A program made the translations under genes and the position numbers. DNA of 5,767 nt from Gammaproteobacteria bacterium (GTDB lineage: Bacteria; Pseudomonadota; Gammaproteobacteria; Steroidobacterales; Steroidobacteraceae): assembly GCA_029857655.1 (NCBI GenBank), contig JAOUGR010000144.1:1-5767 (forward strand). The letters run 5' to 3'. Positions 1 to 5,755 of the stretch are shown in pieces. The notes under the pieces were generated by a model. The model was not told where the DNA came from, ran no database searches, and worked only from the letters and a program-made list of their open reading frames with translations. The number at the start of each line of letters is the position of its first letter. The first letter of the stretch is position 1.

Positions 1-953
1 TCGCACCGGATGCGCCCGGGCACTATACGGTCCAGAAAGGCGACACACTCTGGGACATCTCGGCCAAGTTCCTGACTGATCCCTGGTACTGGCCGGAGAT
101 CTGGCACATCAATCCGCAGGTCGCAAACCCGCACCTGATCTATCCGGGCGACGTTCTCGCACTGACCTGGGTCGAAGGCCAGCCGCAGGTCATGGTCGAG
201 ACTGGCGGACCGATCCGCATGTCTCCGCGTGTGCGCGAGAGCCCGTTGTCGGAAGCGATCAACGCGATTCCATATGAAAGGATTGCCGCGTTCATGTCAC
301 GGCCCGAGGTGCTCGCGAAGGAGCAGGTCAAGGCAGCCCCCTATGTCGCGCATGGCCGCGACGACCGGCTGATTACTGCGGAAGGCAATGAGGTCTATGT
401 GCGCCGTCTCGGGAATTCGCAGCCCGGCGGTCGTTACAATATTTATCACGTCGGTGACGAGCTGAAGGATCCCGACGACGGCGACGTGCTGGGTTACCAG
501 GGCCTGTTTACGGGCCAGGGCAGCATCAAGCGCAGTGGCGATCCGGCCACGATGTTCATCGCCAGTTCGGCGCGCGAAACGCTCGATGGCGACATCCTGC
601 TGCCCGAAAACGTCGAGATGAGGATGGATTTCATCCCGCGGGCACCGAAGTCGAATATCGAAGGCACGGTCATGTCGGTCATCGACCAACGTACGGTGGT
701 GGCGGAATACGACATCCTGATCATCAATCGCGGCAAGCGCGATGGCCTCGAGCCCGGCAGCGTGCTCGCAACCTGGGCGGCCGGCGAGAAGGTCCGCGAC
801 ACCACTGCCAACGCAGAGAGCGGCAGTGTGCAGCTGCCGAATGAGCGCACGGGCCTGTTCATGGTCTTCAAGACCTATGACCGCATGAGCTACGGGCTGA
901 TGCTGGAGTCTGAGCGCGAAATCAATGTCGGCGACAAAGTGCGTTCGCCCTAG
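1..953 (+). CDS. LysM-domain exported protein, 5'-truncated
   Basis: The reading frame is open from base 3 to the TAG at 951-953, giving 316 residues; the start codon and any signal peptide lie before the window. A LysM domain sits at about residues 7-56, beginning HYTVQKGDTLWDIS and ending NPHLIYPGDVLAL, with the Trp-rich WYWPEIWHIN segment common in this subfamily. LysM domains bind the N-acetylglucosamine glycan of peptidoglycan, so the product probably acts in the periplasm or at the wall. The remaining 260 residues have no catalytic motif I recognise. They match in style the long C-terminal part of the LysM proteins encoded beside dprA in Pseudomonas and relatives: a GTVMSVID stretch, NRGKRDGLEPGSVL, then LPNERTGLFMVFKTYDRMSYGLM and a GDKVRSP end. 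An internal ATG at 192 would delete the LysM domain and is not the start. An intrinsic terminator follows. Family assignment is firm; exact role is unknown. Confidence 0.9.
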   Translation, partial: APDAPGHYTVQKGDTLWDISAKFLTDPWYWPEIWHINPQVANPHLIYPGDVLALTWVEGQPQVMVETGGPIRMSPRVRESPLSEAINAIPYERIAAFMSRPEVLAKEQVKAAPYVAHGRDDRLITAEGNEVYVRRLGNSQPGGRYNIYHVGDELKDPDDGDVLGYQGLFTGQGSIKRSGDPATMFIASSARETLDGDILLPENVEMRMDFIPRAPKSNIEGTVMSVIDQRTVVAEYDILIINRGKRDGLEPGSVLATWAAGEKVRDTTANAESGSVQLPNERTGLFMVFKTYDRMSYGLMLESEREINVGDKVRSP

Positions 954-976
954 GAAGAAAGCTTCCTGATTGAACG

Positions 977-1008
977 AAGCGCCGGCCACTTGGCCGGCGC
1001 TTTGCTTT
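977..1008 (+). terminator. Intrinsic terminator of the LysM gene
   Basis: Arms 979-987 and 992-1000 form a perfect 9-bp GC-rich stem (GCGCCGGCC / GGCCGGCGC) around the four-base loop ACTT. It is extended by two A-T pairs and followed by TTTGCTTT. It starts 23 bases after the LysM stop codon, so it most likely ends that transcript. It also lies just before the next gene's ATG, so the downstream gene needs its own promoter or read-through. Confidence 0.85.
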
Positions 1009-1011
1009 AAT
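1003..1011 (+). promoter_or_regulatory. Candidate extended -10 promoter for the threonine synthase-like gene
   Basis: TGC followed by TTTAAT matches an extended -10 element (TGn plus 5 of 6 bases of TATAAT). Transcription would start near 1018-1019, one to three bases before the ATG at 1021, giving a leaderless or almost leaderless mRNA. That agrees with the lack of any Shine-Dalgarno sequence before this ATG. No -35 box is visible at the right spacing, where the terminator stem lies. The T-tract of the terminator supplies part of the match, so chance is possible. Confidence 0.35.
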
Positions 1012-1020
1012 CTTCCCGGC

Positions 1021-2256
1021 ATGCGGGAATTCCCCAGCTTCACGACCCACCTCGAATGCAGCGCCACGGGAAAGCGCTATCCCGCCGACGTGCTGCACGG
1101 GCTTTCGGATGCGGGCAAGCCGCTGCTGGTGCGTTACGACCTCGATGCGATGCGCCAGGCTGTCAGCAGGGACGAAATTGCCGGACGCGCCGAAGGCGGG
1201 TTCTGGCGTTACCGCGAATTCCTGCCGGTGCGCAGGAGCGCCGATGTCGTGAGCCTCGGCGAAGCAGTCACGCCGCTCATTGCGGCACCGAAAGCTGCAC
1301 GACTGCACGGCGCACACACGCTCCTGGTCAAGGATGAGGGCCGCCTGCCGACCGGATCGTTCAAGGCGCGGGGACTCGCTGTTGCGGTGTCGATGGCGAG
1401 CGCATTCGGCGTCAAGCGCATGGCCATGCCGACGAATGGCAATGCCGGGGCCGCGCTCGCTGCCTACGCGACCCGTGCGGGCATCGAATCCTGGGTGTTC
1501 TGCCCGGACGACACGCCCGAGGTCAATGTGCGCGAGATCGCATTGCAGGGAGCGCATGTATTCCTGGTCAACGGGCTCATCAATGATTGCGGGCGCCTGG
1601 TCAACGAGGGCAAGGCGGCGATGGGCTGGTTCGATGCGTCAACGCTCAAGGAGCCTTACCGCATCGAGGGCAAGAAGACGATGGGCATCGAACTTGCCGA
1701 GCAATTCGGCTGGCAACTGCCCGATGTAATTTTCTACCCGACCGGCGGCGGCACTGGGTTGATCGGCATGTGGAAGGCATTTGCCGAACTCGAAGCCGTC
1801 GGCTTCATCGATTCGAGGCGCCCGCGCATGGTCGCCGTCCAGGCAACGGGCTGTGCGCCGATTGTCAGGGCCTGGCAGCAAGGCAGCGAACATGCCGAAC
1901 CCTGGAAGGACGCCCATACCCTGGCCGCCGGCATCCGCGTTCCGGGTGCGATCGGCGATTTCCTGATCCTGCGCGCCGTCCGTGAGAGCGGCGGCTTCGC
2001 GATCGCCGTGGAAGACGAGGCGATCACGGAAGCGCAGGCCGAGATGGCAAGCGCGGAGGGCTTGCTGCTGTGCCCGGAAGGTGCCGCGACCTACGCGGCC
2101 TGGCGCGCGGCGCTTGCCGGTGGCCTGGTCGGGCGCGAAGAGCGGGCGCTCCTCTTCAATTGCGCGACCGGCCTCAAGTACCCGATGCCGAAGGCGGGCC
2201 GGCCGGTCGACTGTCACGGCCCCGTGGACTACGCGGCCCTGGCAGGCGGGCAATAG
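1021..2256 (+). CDS. thrC: Threonine synthase-like PLP-dependent enzyme
   Basis: This is a 411-residue fold-type II PLP enzyme. Threonine synthase converts O-phosphohomoserine to threonine and phosphate in the cytosol. The PLP lysine is K115 in the LPTGSFKARG motif. The substrate/cofactor asparagine loop is PTNGNAG (137-143), the phosphate-binding glycine loop is TGGGTG (241-246), and the C-terminal motifs CPEGAA (351-356) and NCATGLKYP (380-388) are typical of the family. The N-terminus (LECSATGKRY, then PLLVRYDL) resembles the zinc-ribbon-like start of related synthases but has only one cysteine. I chose ATG 1021 because an earlier TTG at 970 would place the terminator hairpin inside the gene. 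No thrA or thrB lies nearby, so this may be the sole synthase, a second copy, or a relative acting on a similar substrate. The last 83 bases overlap the convergent kinase-like gene. Confidence 0.85.
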   Translation: MREFPSFTTHLECSATGKRYPADVLHGLSDAGKPLLVRYDLDAMRQAVSRDEIAGRAEGGFWRYREFLPVRRSADVVSLGEAVTPLIAAPKAARLHGAHTLLVKDEGRLPTGSFKARGLAVAVSMASAFGVKRMAMPTNGNAGAALAAYATRAGIESWVFCPDDTPEVNVREIALQGAHVFLVNGLINDCGRLVNEGKAAMGWFDASTLKEPYRIEGKKTMGIELAEQFGWQLPDVIFYPTGGGTGLIGMWKAFAELEAVGFIDSRRPRMVAVQATGCAPIVRAWQQGSEHAEPWKDAHTLAAGIRVPGAIGDFLILRAVRESGGFAIAVEDEAITEAQAEMASAEGLLLCPEGAATYAAWRAALAGGLVGREERALLFNCATGLKYPMPKAGRPVDCHGPVDYAALAGGQ

Positions 2257-3007
2257 CCGCGCGCAGGTCGGTCTCCCCGCGGCGCAGGTGGGCCCAGTGG
2301 CCGCGTGGCCGATAGCGCCCGAGCGCGTGCATCAGCCCCTGCTTGGCGGAGTCATCGAGGCCGTATGCGGCGAGCCAGGCGTTGCAATGCTCCGCCGGAA
2401 AATGCGGCCGAAGCCGGTACACCAGGTCGAGCAGGTCGAAGGTCGCCATCCGCGTCGCGGCGATGCCGCGCGGAAAGACGTGGCCGTAGGACATGTCGAT
2501 CACGTGGAACGCGGGCGCTCCCCCGGCGGGAAACGAAACCAGGATATTCCTCGGCGCCAGGCCACCGTGCGACACGCCACAGTCGTGCATGCTCCTCACG
2601 AGTCTCAACAGTTGCGAGAGATCCGCGACCACGCCCGGCCGCTGCAGCAGCTTGTCGAGCGCCGTCGCGCCGGCGACCTCGCGCGTCACGAGCATTTCAT
2701 AAAGGCCGTGCGGATCGCGGCGGCCGTGCGACCATGACAGCGGCACGGAACAGGGAACACCGTTTCGAACCAGGTGCGAAAGCAGCTTGAATTCGCGCTC
2801 GGCGCGATACGGGATGAACCAGCGGCGCAGCGGATCGTAGAAGGGCCGCCGGCGATAAAGTTTCACGATCGCGCGGCCGCCGTCCTGCAGGATTTCCGAC
2901 CAGACAAGCGTGCCGTATTCGGCCTTGATCAGGATCTGCCCGGGTCCGGCGCCGGGGGCGCTCATTTCATCCAGCGCGGTATCGATGCCGGCGCCCGGCG
3001 CAGTCAC
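2174..3007 (-). CDS. LPS kinase (Kdo/WaaP/InaA)-like protein with altered catalytic loop
   Basis: This is a 277-residue protein with the order of kinase motifs found in lipopolysaccharide core kinases, which phosphorylate sugars of lipid A-core at the inner membrane face. Visible are AIVKLYR with the probable ATP-binding lysine K49, the helix-C region YRAEREF (E70 or E72), the catalytic loop SHGGLAPRN (146-154) and the metal-binding VIDMSYG (D171). The usual HGD or HRD catalytic aspartate is Gly149 (codon GGC at 2563-2561), while N154 and D171 are kept. It may therefore be a pseudokinase or use another residue. There is no signal peptide or membrane segment. The start is GTG at 3007, overlapping the upstream stop as GTGA, with AGGGA (3017-3013) five bases ahead. 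ATG 2965 is an alternative that removes 14 residues. The last 27 residues are Pro/Arg/Gly-rich and lie antisense to the threonine synthase gene. The substrate is unknown. Confidence 0.75.
   Translation of the reverse strand: MTAPGAGIDTALDEMSAPGAGPGQILIKAEYGTLVWSEILQDGGRAIVKLYRRRPFYDPLRRWFIPYRAEREFKLLSHLVRNGVPCSVPLSWSHGRRDPHGLYEMLVTREVAGATALDKLLQRPGVVADLSQLLRLVRSMHDCGVSHGGLAPRNILVSFPAGGAPAFHVIDMSYGHVFPRGIAATRMATFDLLDLVYRLRPHFPAEHCNAWLAAYGLDDSAKQGLMHALGRYRPRGHWAHLRRGETDLRAAIARLPGPRSPRGRDSRPAGPPSASGT
2781..2799. repeat. 19-bp imperfect direct repeat, copy 1
   Basis: AGCAGCTTGAATTCGCGCT here differs at one base from 3542-3560. In the minus-strand kinase-like gene it encodes the EREFKLL segment of the helix-C region. 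Confidence 0.6.
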
Positions 3008-3876
3008 GCGATTCCCTGGTCCTTGACGATCAGCGCGTAGCGGTGGCCGGACCCGATGCGTGACAGCGGCGGCGCAGCTACGAGCCTTGCGCCACGCTCC
3101 TGGGCGAGCTCTGCGACGCGCGCCGTCGTCATGGTCATCTTCGGCGGCTGGCGGTCAAGGGGCCTGCGCAGTCGCCTCAGCACGTTTTTCAGTGAATGAT
3201 GATCGAAGAAAGTCATGATCACGAAGCGCCGCGACACCCGCAGCAGCTCCGTCAGCAGGCGCTCACGCTCGGCTGCGGTAGGCAGGTGATGCGAAAGTCG
3301 CACGCAGACCGTGCCGTCAACGCTCCCGTCCCGCAACGGAATGTGAAATGCCGACGCGGTCATCCAGAGGCGGGGAGTCGTCACCGATGACTCCGCGCGC
3401 CCGAACAGCAGCTGGCCATGCGCGATGTCGGCCTCGATCACGAGATCGGCCGACGCCGCGAAGGCCGGCGTCAGGCGGCTGCCACCACAAGGCAGGTCAA
3501 GAATGATCCGGGACCGGCCAACCCGTCCGATGAGCTGCCGGAGCAGCTTGAACTCGCGCTGCGTACTCTGGCGCTTCAGCAGGCGCTGGCGGTAGCTCAA
3601 GTTGTAGGCCGCGGCGCGATCGACGCGCTGGTATTCGCCCTGATAGCTGGTGCTCTGCTCGCCGGCCTGCGGCTCGCCCCAGGTTTCCGAGGTGCCGCGT
3701 ATGGCGAGCAGCGCGATGCCATCGCGCAGCGGATAGCTGGCGCCGCAACTTGTACAGTCGATCGAGTCAGAGCCGATCGCGACCCTCGCTGCACAGCCCG
3801 GACACACCAGCGACTCCGCAATGGTTTCTATCCCGGCGCTGCCATCCCGGCCAGGCGCCGGTACTAATGAAGTCAT
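3004..3876 (-). CDS. Zinc-ribbon class I SAM-dependent methyltransferase
   Basis: This 290-residue protein has two parts. The first, residues 25-55, is a Trm112-like zinc ribbon: CPGC and CTSC supply four cysteines (25, 28, 41, 44), followed by GASYPLRDGI, a phrase typical of these ribbons. The second is a Rossmann methyltransferase. Motif I is ILDLPCGGSRL (125-135), an acidic end of strand 2 lies at VIEADIA (E148/D150), and the AFHIPLRDGSVDGTV stretch (176-190) resembles motifs of the Methyltransf_11 family, followed by SHHLP. The target (lipid, sugar, quinone, RNA or protein) cannot be read from the sequence; the RNA methyltransferase RlmA also carries an N-terminal zinc ribbon, but the residues here do not otherwise look like it. 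The ATG at 3876 has AAAGGAG ten bases ahead. The gene is translationally coupled to the kinase-like gene downstream, suggesting that both act on one pathway. Confidence 0.8.
   Translation of the reverse strand: MTSLVPAPGRDGSAGIETIAESLVCPGCAARVAIGSDSIDCTSCGASYPLRDGIALLAIRGTSETWGEPQAGEQSTSYQGEYQRVDRAAAYNLSYRQRLLKRQSTQREFKLLRQLIGRVGRSRIILDLPCGGSRLTPAFAASADLVIEADIAHGQLLFGRAESSVTTPRLWMTASAFHIPLRDGSVDGTVCVRLSHHLPTAAERERLLTELLRVSRRFVIMTFFDHHSLKNVLRRLRRPLDRQPPKMTMTTARVAELAQERGARLVAAPPLSRIGSGHRYALIVKDQGIA
3013..3017 (-). promoter_or_regulatory. Ribosome binding site of the kinase-like gene
   Basis: On the minus strand AGGGA lies five bases before GTG 3007, inside the last codons of the methyltransferase gene. 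With the GTGA stop/start overlap it supports GTG 3007 as the start and indicates coupled translation. Confidence 0.5.
3542..3560. repeat. 19-bp imperfect direct repeat, copy 2
   Basis: AGCAGCTTGAACTCGCGCT lies in the minus-strand methyltransferase gene and encodes QREFKLL at residues 106-112, just before motif I. It is in the same reading phase as copy 1. Confidence 0.6.
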
Positions 3877-3886
3877 CGCGTCAGCG

Positions 3887-3893
3887 CTCCTTT
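3887..3893 (-). promoter_or_regulatory. Ribosome binding site of the methyltransferase gene
   Basis: The minus strand reads AAAGGAG ten bases before the ATG at 3876. It is the best Shine-Dalgarno match in the window and fixes the start of the minus-strand operon. Confidence 0.7.
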
Positions 3894-3940
3894 CCCAGGT
3901 ACGAATCAGCCCAAGATGGACGATCGGCGGTCAGAGTTTC

Positions 3941-3970
3941 AATCTAATCGGGAATCTTGCGCCAAATCAA
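3941..3970 (-). promoter_or_regulatory. Candidate sigma-70 promoter for the methyltransferase/kinase-like operon
   Basis: On the minus strand TTGATT (3970-3965) and TAGATT (3946-3941) are separated by 18 bases, each matching 4 of 6 consensus positions. Transcription would start near 3934, giving a leader of roughly 57 bases that includes the AAAGGAG site. The same AT-rich island holds TCTAAT (3943-3948) on the plus strand, 5 of 6 for a -10 box that could serve dprA, but its only -35-like partner (TGGACG at 3917-3922) is 20 bases away. The two candidate -10 boxes share bases, so the promoters could compete. This is pattern matching only. Confidence 0.3.
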
Positions 3971-4060
3971 CGACTAGGGCCCGCACGACCCCGCTATTTC
4001 TGCCGCTACGCGGCCCAAATCGTTTGCCCCGGCAGGGCCGCGATTTCGGATCATGGCCCG

Positions 4061-5200
4061 GTGACGTCGCGGACCCAAACCGCAGTGCAGGGCGCATGGC
4101 TTCGCCTTGCGCGCGTTCCCGGCCTCGACATTGCCGACGCCAGGTCGCTGCTCGCCCGCCTCGGCGGCCCTGAGGCGCTGCTCGCGGCAGACGAGGTGGA
4201 ACTCGCGCGTGCGGGCGTCGCGCGCGCCGGCCTGTCCGCGATCGCGTATCCGGACGAGGCAGCGCTCGAGCGCGACCTGCGCTGGCTCGATATGCCCGGG
4301 CACTGTCTGCTCACCGCTGATGACCCCGGCTATCCGCCGCAACTTGCGGCGACTAGGGGCGCGCCGCTTGCACTCTTCGTCCGAGGCAGGCCATCCGTCC
4401 TGTCGCTGCCGCAACTCGCGATCGTCGGCAGCCGTTCAGCCACGGCCGCGGGCCGGGAAACCGCATTCGAATTCGCCGCACGCCTCTCCGCCGCCGGGCT
4501 CGCGATCACGAGCGGCCTCGCCACGGGCATCGACGCGGCCGCGCATCGTGGTGCCCTCGCCGCAGGCGGCATGACGATCGCGGTGTGCGGCACCGGGCTC
4601 GACCTGGTCTACCCCGCGGAGCACGCCGCGCTCGCCGCATCGATTGCCATACAGGGAGCGCTGGTATCGGAGTTCTCAACCGCGACGGCACCGGTTGCGG
4701 CAAACTTTCCGCGCCGCAATCGCCTGCTTTCAGGACTCGCGCGCGGCGTTCTGGTCATCGAGGCAGCCGAGCGCTCGGGCTCGCTGATCACGGCGCGGCT
4801 CGCCGGCGACCAGGGACGCGATGTCATGGCGGTGCCCGGGTCGATACATAACGCGCTCGCGCGCGGTTGTCATCGCCTGATCAAGGACGGCGCGGCACTT
4901 GTCGAATCACCCGAGGATGTGCTCGCAACAATCGGCTTTACCGGGTTCGCGACAGCCTCTGCGGCGGGTGCGGAGGCCCCCGGCGGGATCCACAATTCCA
5001 ACGGCCAGTTGGACAGCGCGGAAGAAATGCTGTTGAATGCGCTCGGTTTCGAGCCGGCGGATCTCGACAAATTGGTCGAAAGAACGGGCTTTCCGGCCCA
5101 TGCTGTCGCCTCGATGATGCAAATGCTCGAATTGGAAGGTCGGATCGAGTCGCTAGCCGGCGGGCGTTACAGCCGGACTCCACCGAGGCAGGCCCGATGA
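4061..5200 (+). CDS. dprA: DNA-processing protein DprA (Smf)
   Basis: DprA binds incoming single-stranded DNA in the cytosol, protects it and loads RecA during natural transformation. From GTG 4061 it has 379 residues, close to the usual length of about 370. An N-terminal helical (SAM-like) part precedes the Rossmann core, which shows AIVGSRSAT (120-128), SGLATGIDAAAHRGAL (151-166), GTGLDLVYP (177-185), FPRRNRLLSGLA (216-227), EAAERSGSLITA (234-245) and VPGSI (258-262). A C-terminal winged-helix domain covers about 318-370. The frame stays open upstream to 3821, but that would run into the methyltransferase gene. GTG 4061 is the first reasonable start; GTG 4085 is an alternative. Neither has a good Shine-Dalgarno site. 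The stop overlaps the smg start as ATGA. No competence genes are visible nearby, and the core motifs look intact. Confidence 0.95.
   Translation: MTSRTQTAVQGAWLRLARVPGLDIADARSLLARLGGPEALLAADEVELARAGVARAGLSAIAYPDEAALERDLRWLDMPGHCLLTADDPGYPPQLAATRGAPLALFVRGRPSVLSLPQLAIVGSRSATAAGRETAFEFAARLSAAGLAITSGLATGIDAAAHRGALAAGGMTIAVCGTGLDLVYPAEHAALAASIAIQGALVSEFSTATAPVAANFPRRNRLLSGLARGVLVIEAAERSGSLITARLAGDQGRDVMAVPGSIHNALARGCHRLIKDGAALVESPEDVLATIGFTGFATASAAGAEAPGGIHNSNGQLDSAEEMLLNALGFEPADLDKLVERTGFPAHAVASMMQMLELEGRIESLAGGRYSRTPPRQAR
5185..5188 (+). promoter_or_regulatory. Ribosome binding site of smg
   Basis: GAGG lies eight bases before ATG 5197, inside the last codons of dprA. Together with the ATGA overlap it supports this start and coupled translation of the two genes. 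Confidence 0.6.
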
Positions 5201-5670
5201 AGGAAAGCGTTCTCGACATCCTTATTCACCTGTTCGAGAACTTCCTGGACGCCGATGACGACAGCGCGCCAAGCCGGGATGCCTTGAAGCAGGAGCTGGA
5301 GCAGGCTGGTTACCCGGAAACGGATATCGAGCGCGCGCTGGCATGGCTCGAGAGCCTGGCCGCCGATCCCGACCGGGCCATGAGCGAGGGCACGGCACGC
5401 GCGGTGCGCGTGTTCAGCGGGCATGAGCAGGTGCGCCTCGACACGGATGTACGCGGCTATCTGCTGCACCTGGAAAATCTCGGCATCCTGTCAGCCGCGC
5501 AGCGTGAGGTCGTCATCGACCGGCTGCTGGCGCTCGAAGCCGACGACATCGACATCGAGCAGCTCAAGTGGGTGGTCCTGATGGTGCTGTTCAGCCAGCC
5601 GGGACAGGAAAACGCCTACCAGCGCATGGAAGACCTGGTGTTCGACGAGCGACGGGACGCAATGCACTGA
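5197..5670 (+). CDS. smg: Smg family protein (DUF494)
   Basis: This protein of 157 residues has the same length as Escherichia coli Smg, which also follows the dprA homologue smf. The family is conserved in beta- and gammaproteobacteria and has no established biochemical role. Recognisable features are the MKESVLDILIHLFENF start, an acidic stretch (DADDD), a helical middle (ALKQELEQAGY, IERALAWLESL), the LGILSAAQREVVIDRLLAL segment and the IEQLKWVVLMVLFSQPG C-terminal motif. It is mostly helical and acidic, with no signal peptide or membrane span, so it is likely cytosolic. It starts within the dprA stop (ATGA). A hairpin follows 26 bases after its stop. A role with dprA or the downstream topoisomerase gene is suggested only by the conserved gene order. 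Confidence 0.93.
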   Translation: MKESVLDILIHLFENFLDADDDSAPSRDALKQELEQAGYPETDIERALAWLESLAADPDRAMSEGTARAVRVFSGHEQVRLDTDVRGYLLHLENLGILSAAQREVVIDRLLALEADDIDIEQLKWVVLMVLFSQPGQENAYQRMEDLVFDERRDAMH

Positions 5671-5696
5671 GCGCCGGCGGCAAGGGTCGGCCAGTG

Positions 5697-5720
5697 AGCC
5701 GCGGCCGGGCCCGCGGCTTT
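5697..5720 (+). terminator. Candidate terminator after smg
   Basis: AGCCGCGG (5697-5704) pairs with CCGCGGCT (5711-5718) as an 8-bp stem with a six-base loop, followed by only TT and then GGCGTCTTTGG. The stem is strong but the T-tract is poor, so it may terminate weakly or attenuate transcription into the next gene, whose ATG is 35 bases further on. Confidence 0.5.
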
Positions 5721-5755
5721 GGCGTCTTTGGGGACTACGTGAGACGAAGTAGAGC

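Larger units (their letters stand above)
3877..4060. other. Divergent intergenic region between methyltransferase and dprA
   Basis: These 184 bases carry the outward-facing starts of both operons. The part at about 3931-3975 is AT-richer than its surroundings and holds the promoter-like boxes. The dprA-proximal part is GC-rich and contains a small perfect hairpin, GCCGC-TAC-GCGGC, at 4002-4014. A longer pairing is possible between GGCCC (4012-4016) and GGGCC (4035-4039). No gene is evident: the dprA frame is open through here, but its first good start is at 4061. Confidence 0.5.

Noticed and set aside
970..1020. Upstream TTG (970) extension of the threonine synthase-like gene
   Set aside because: It would translate through the terminator hairpin, and the added residues look unlike the family N-terminus. 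ATG 1021 begins where the homologous sequence begins.
297..1067. Long minus-strand open frame of 256 codons opposite the LysM gene
   Set aside because: It is a shadow of high-GC codon bias: it lies antisense to a recognised gene, spans the terminator and has no family motif.
2256..2283. GCCGCG...CGCGGC pairing after the threonine synthase stop
   Set aside because: The stem is only six pairs with a 16-base loop and no T-tract, and it lies in the kinase-like coding region, so it is not a convincing terminator.
1982..2737. Plus-strand open frame of 251 codons across the 3' ends of two genes
   Set aside because: It is Arg/Ala-rich antisense or out-of-frame translation of the threonine synthase-like and kinase-like genes, with no recognisable domain.
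3821..4060. ATG-initiated extension of DprA by 80 residues
   Set aside because: It overlaps the start of the methyltransferase gene and its ribosome site, shows no similarity to DprA, and would give a protein far longer than usual.
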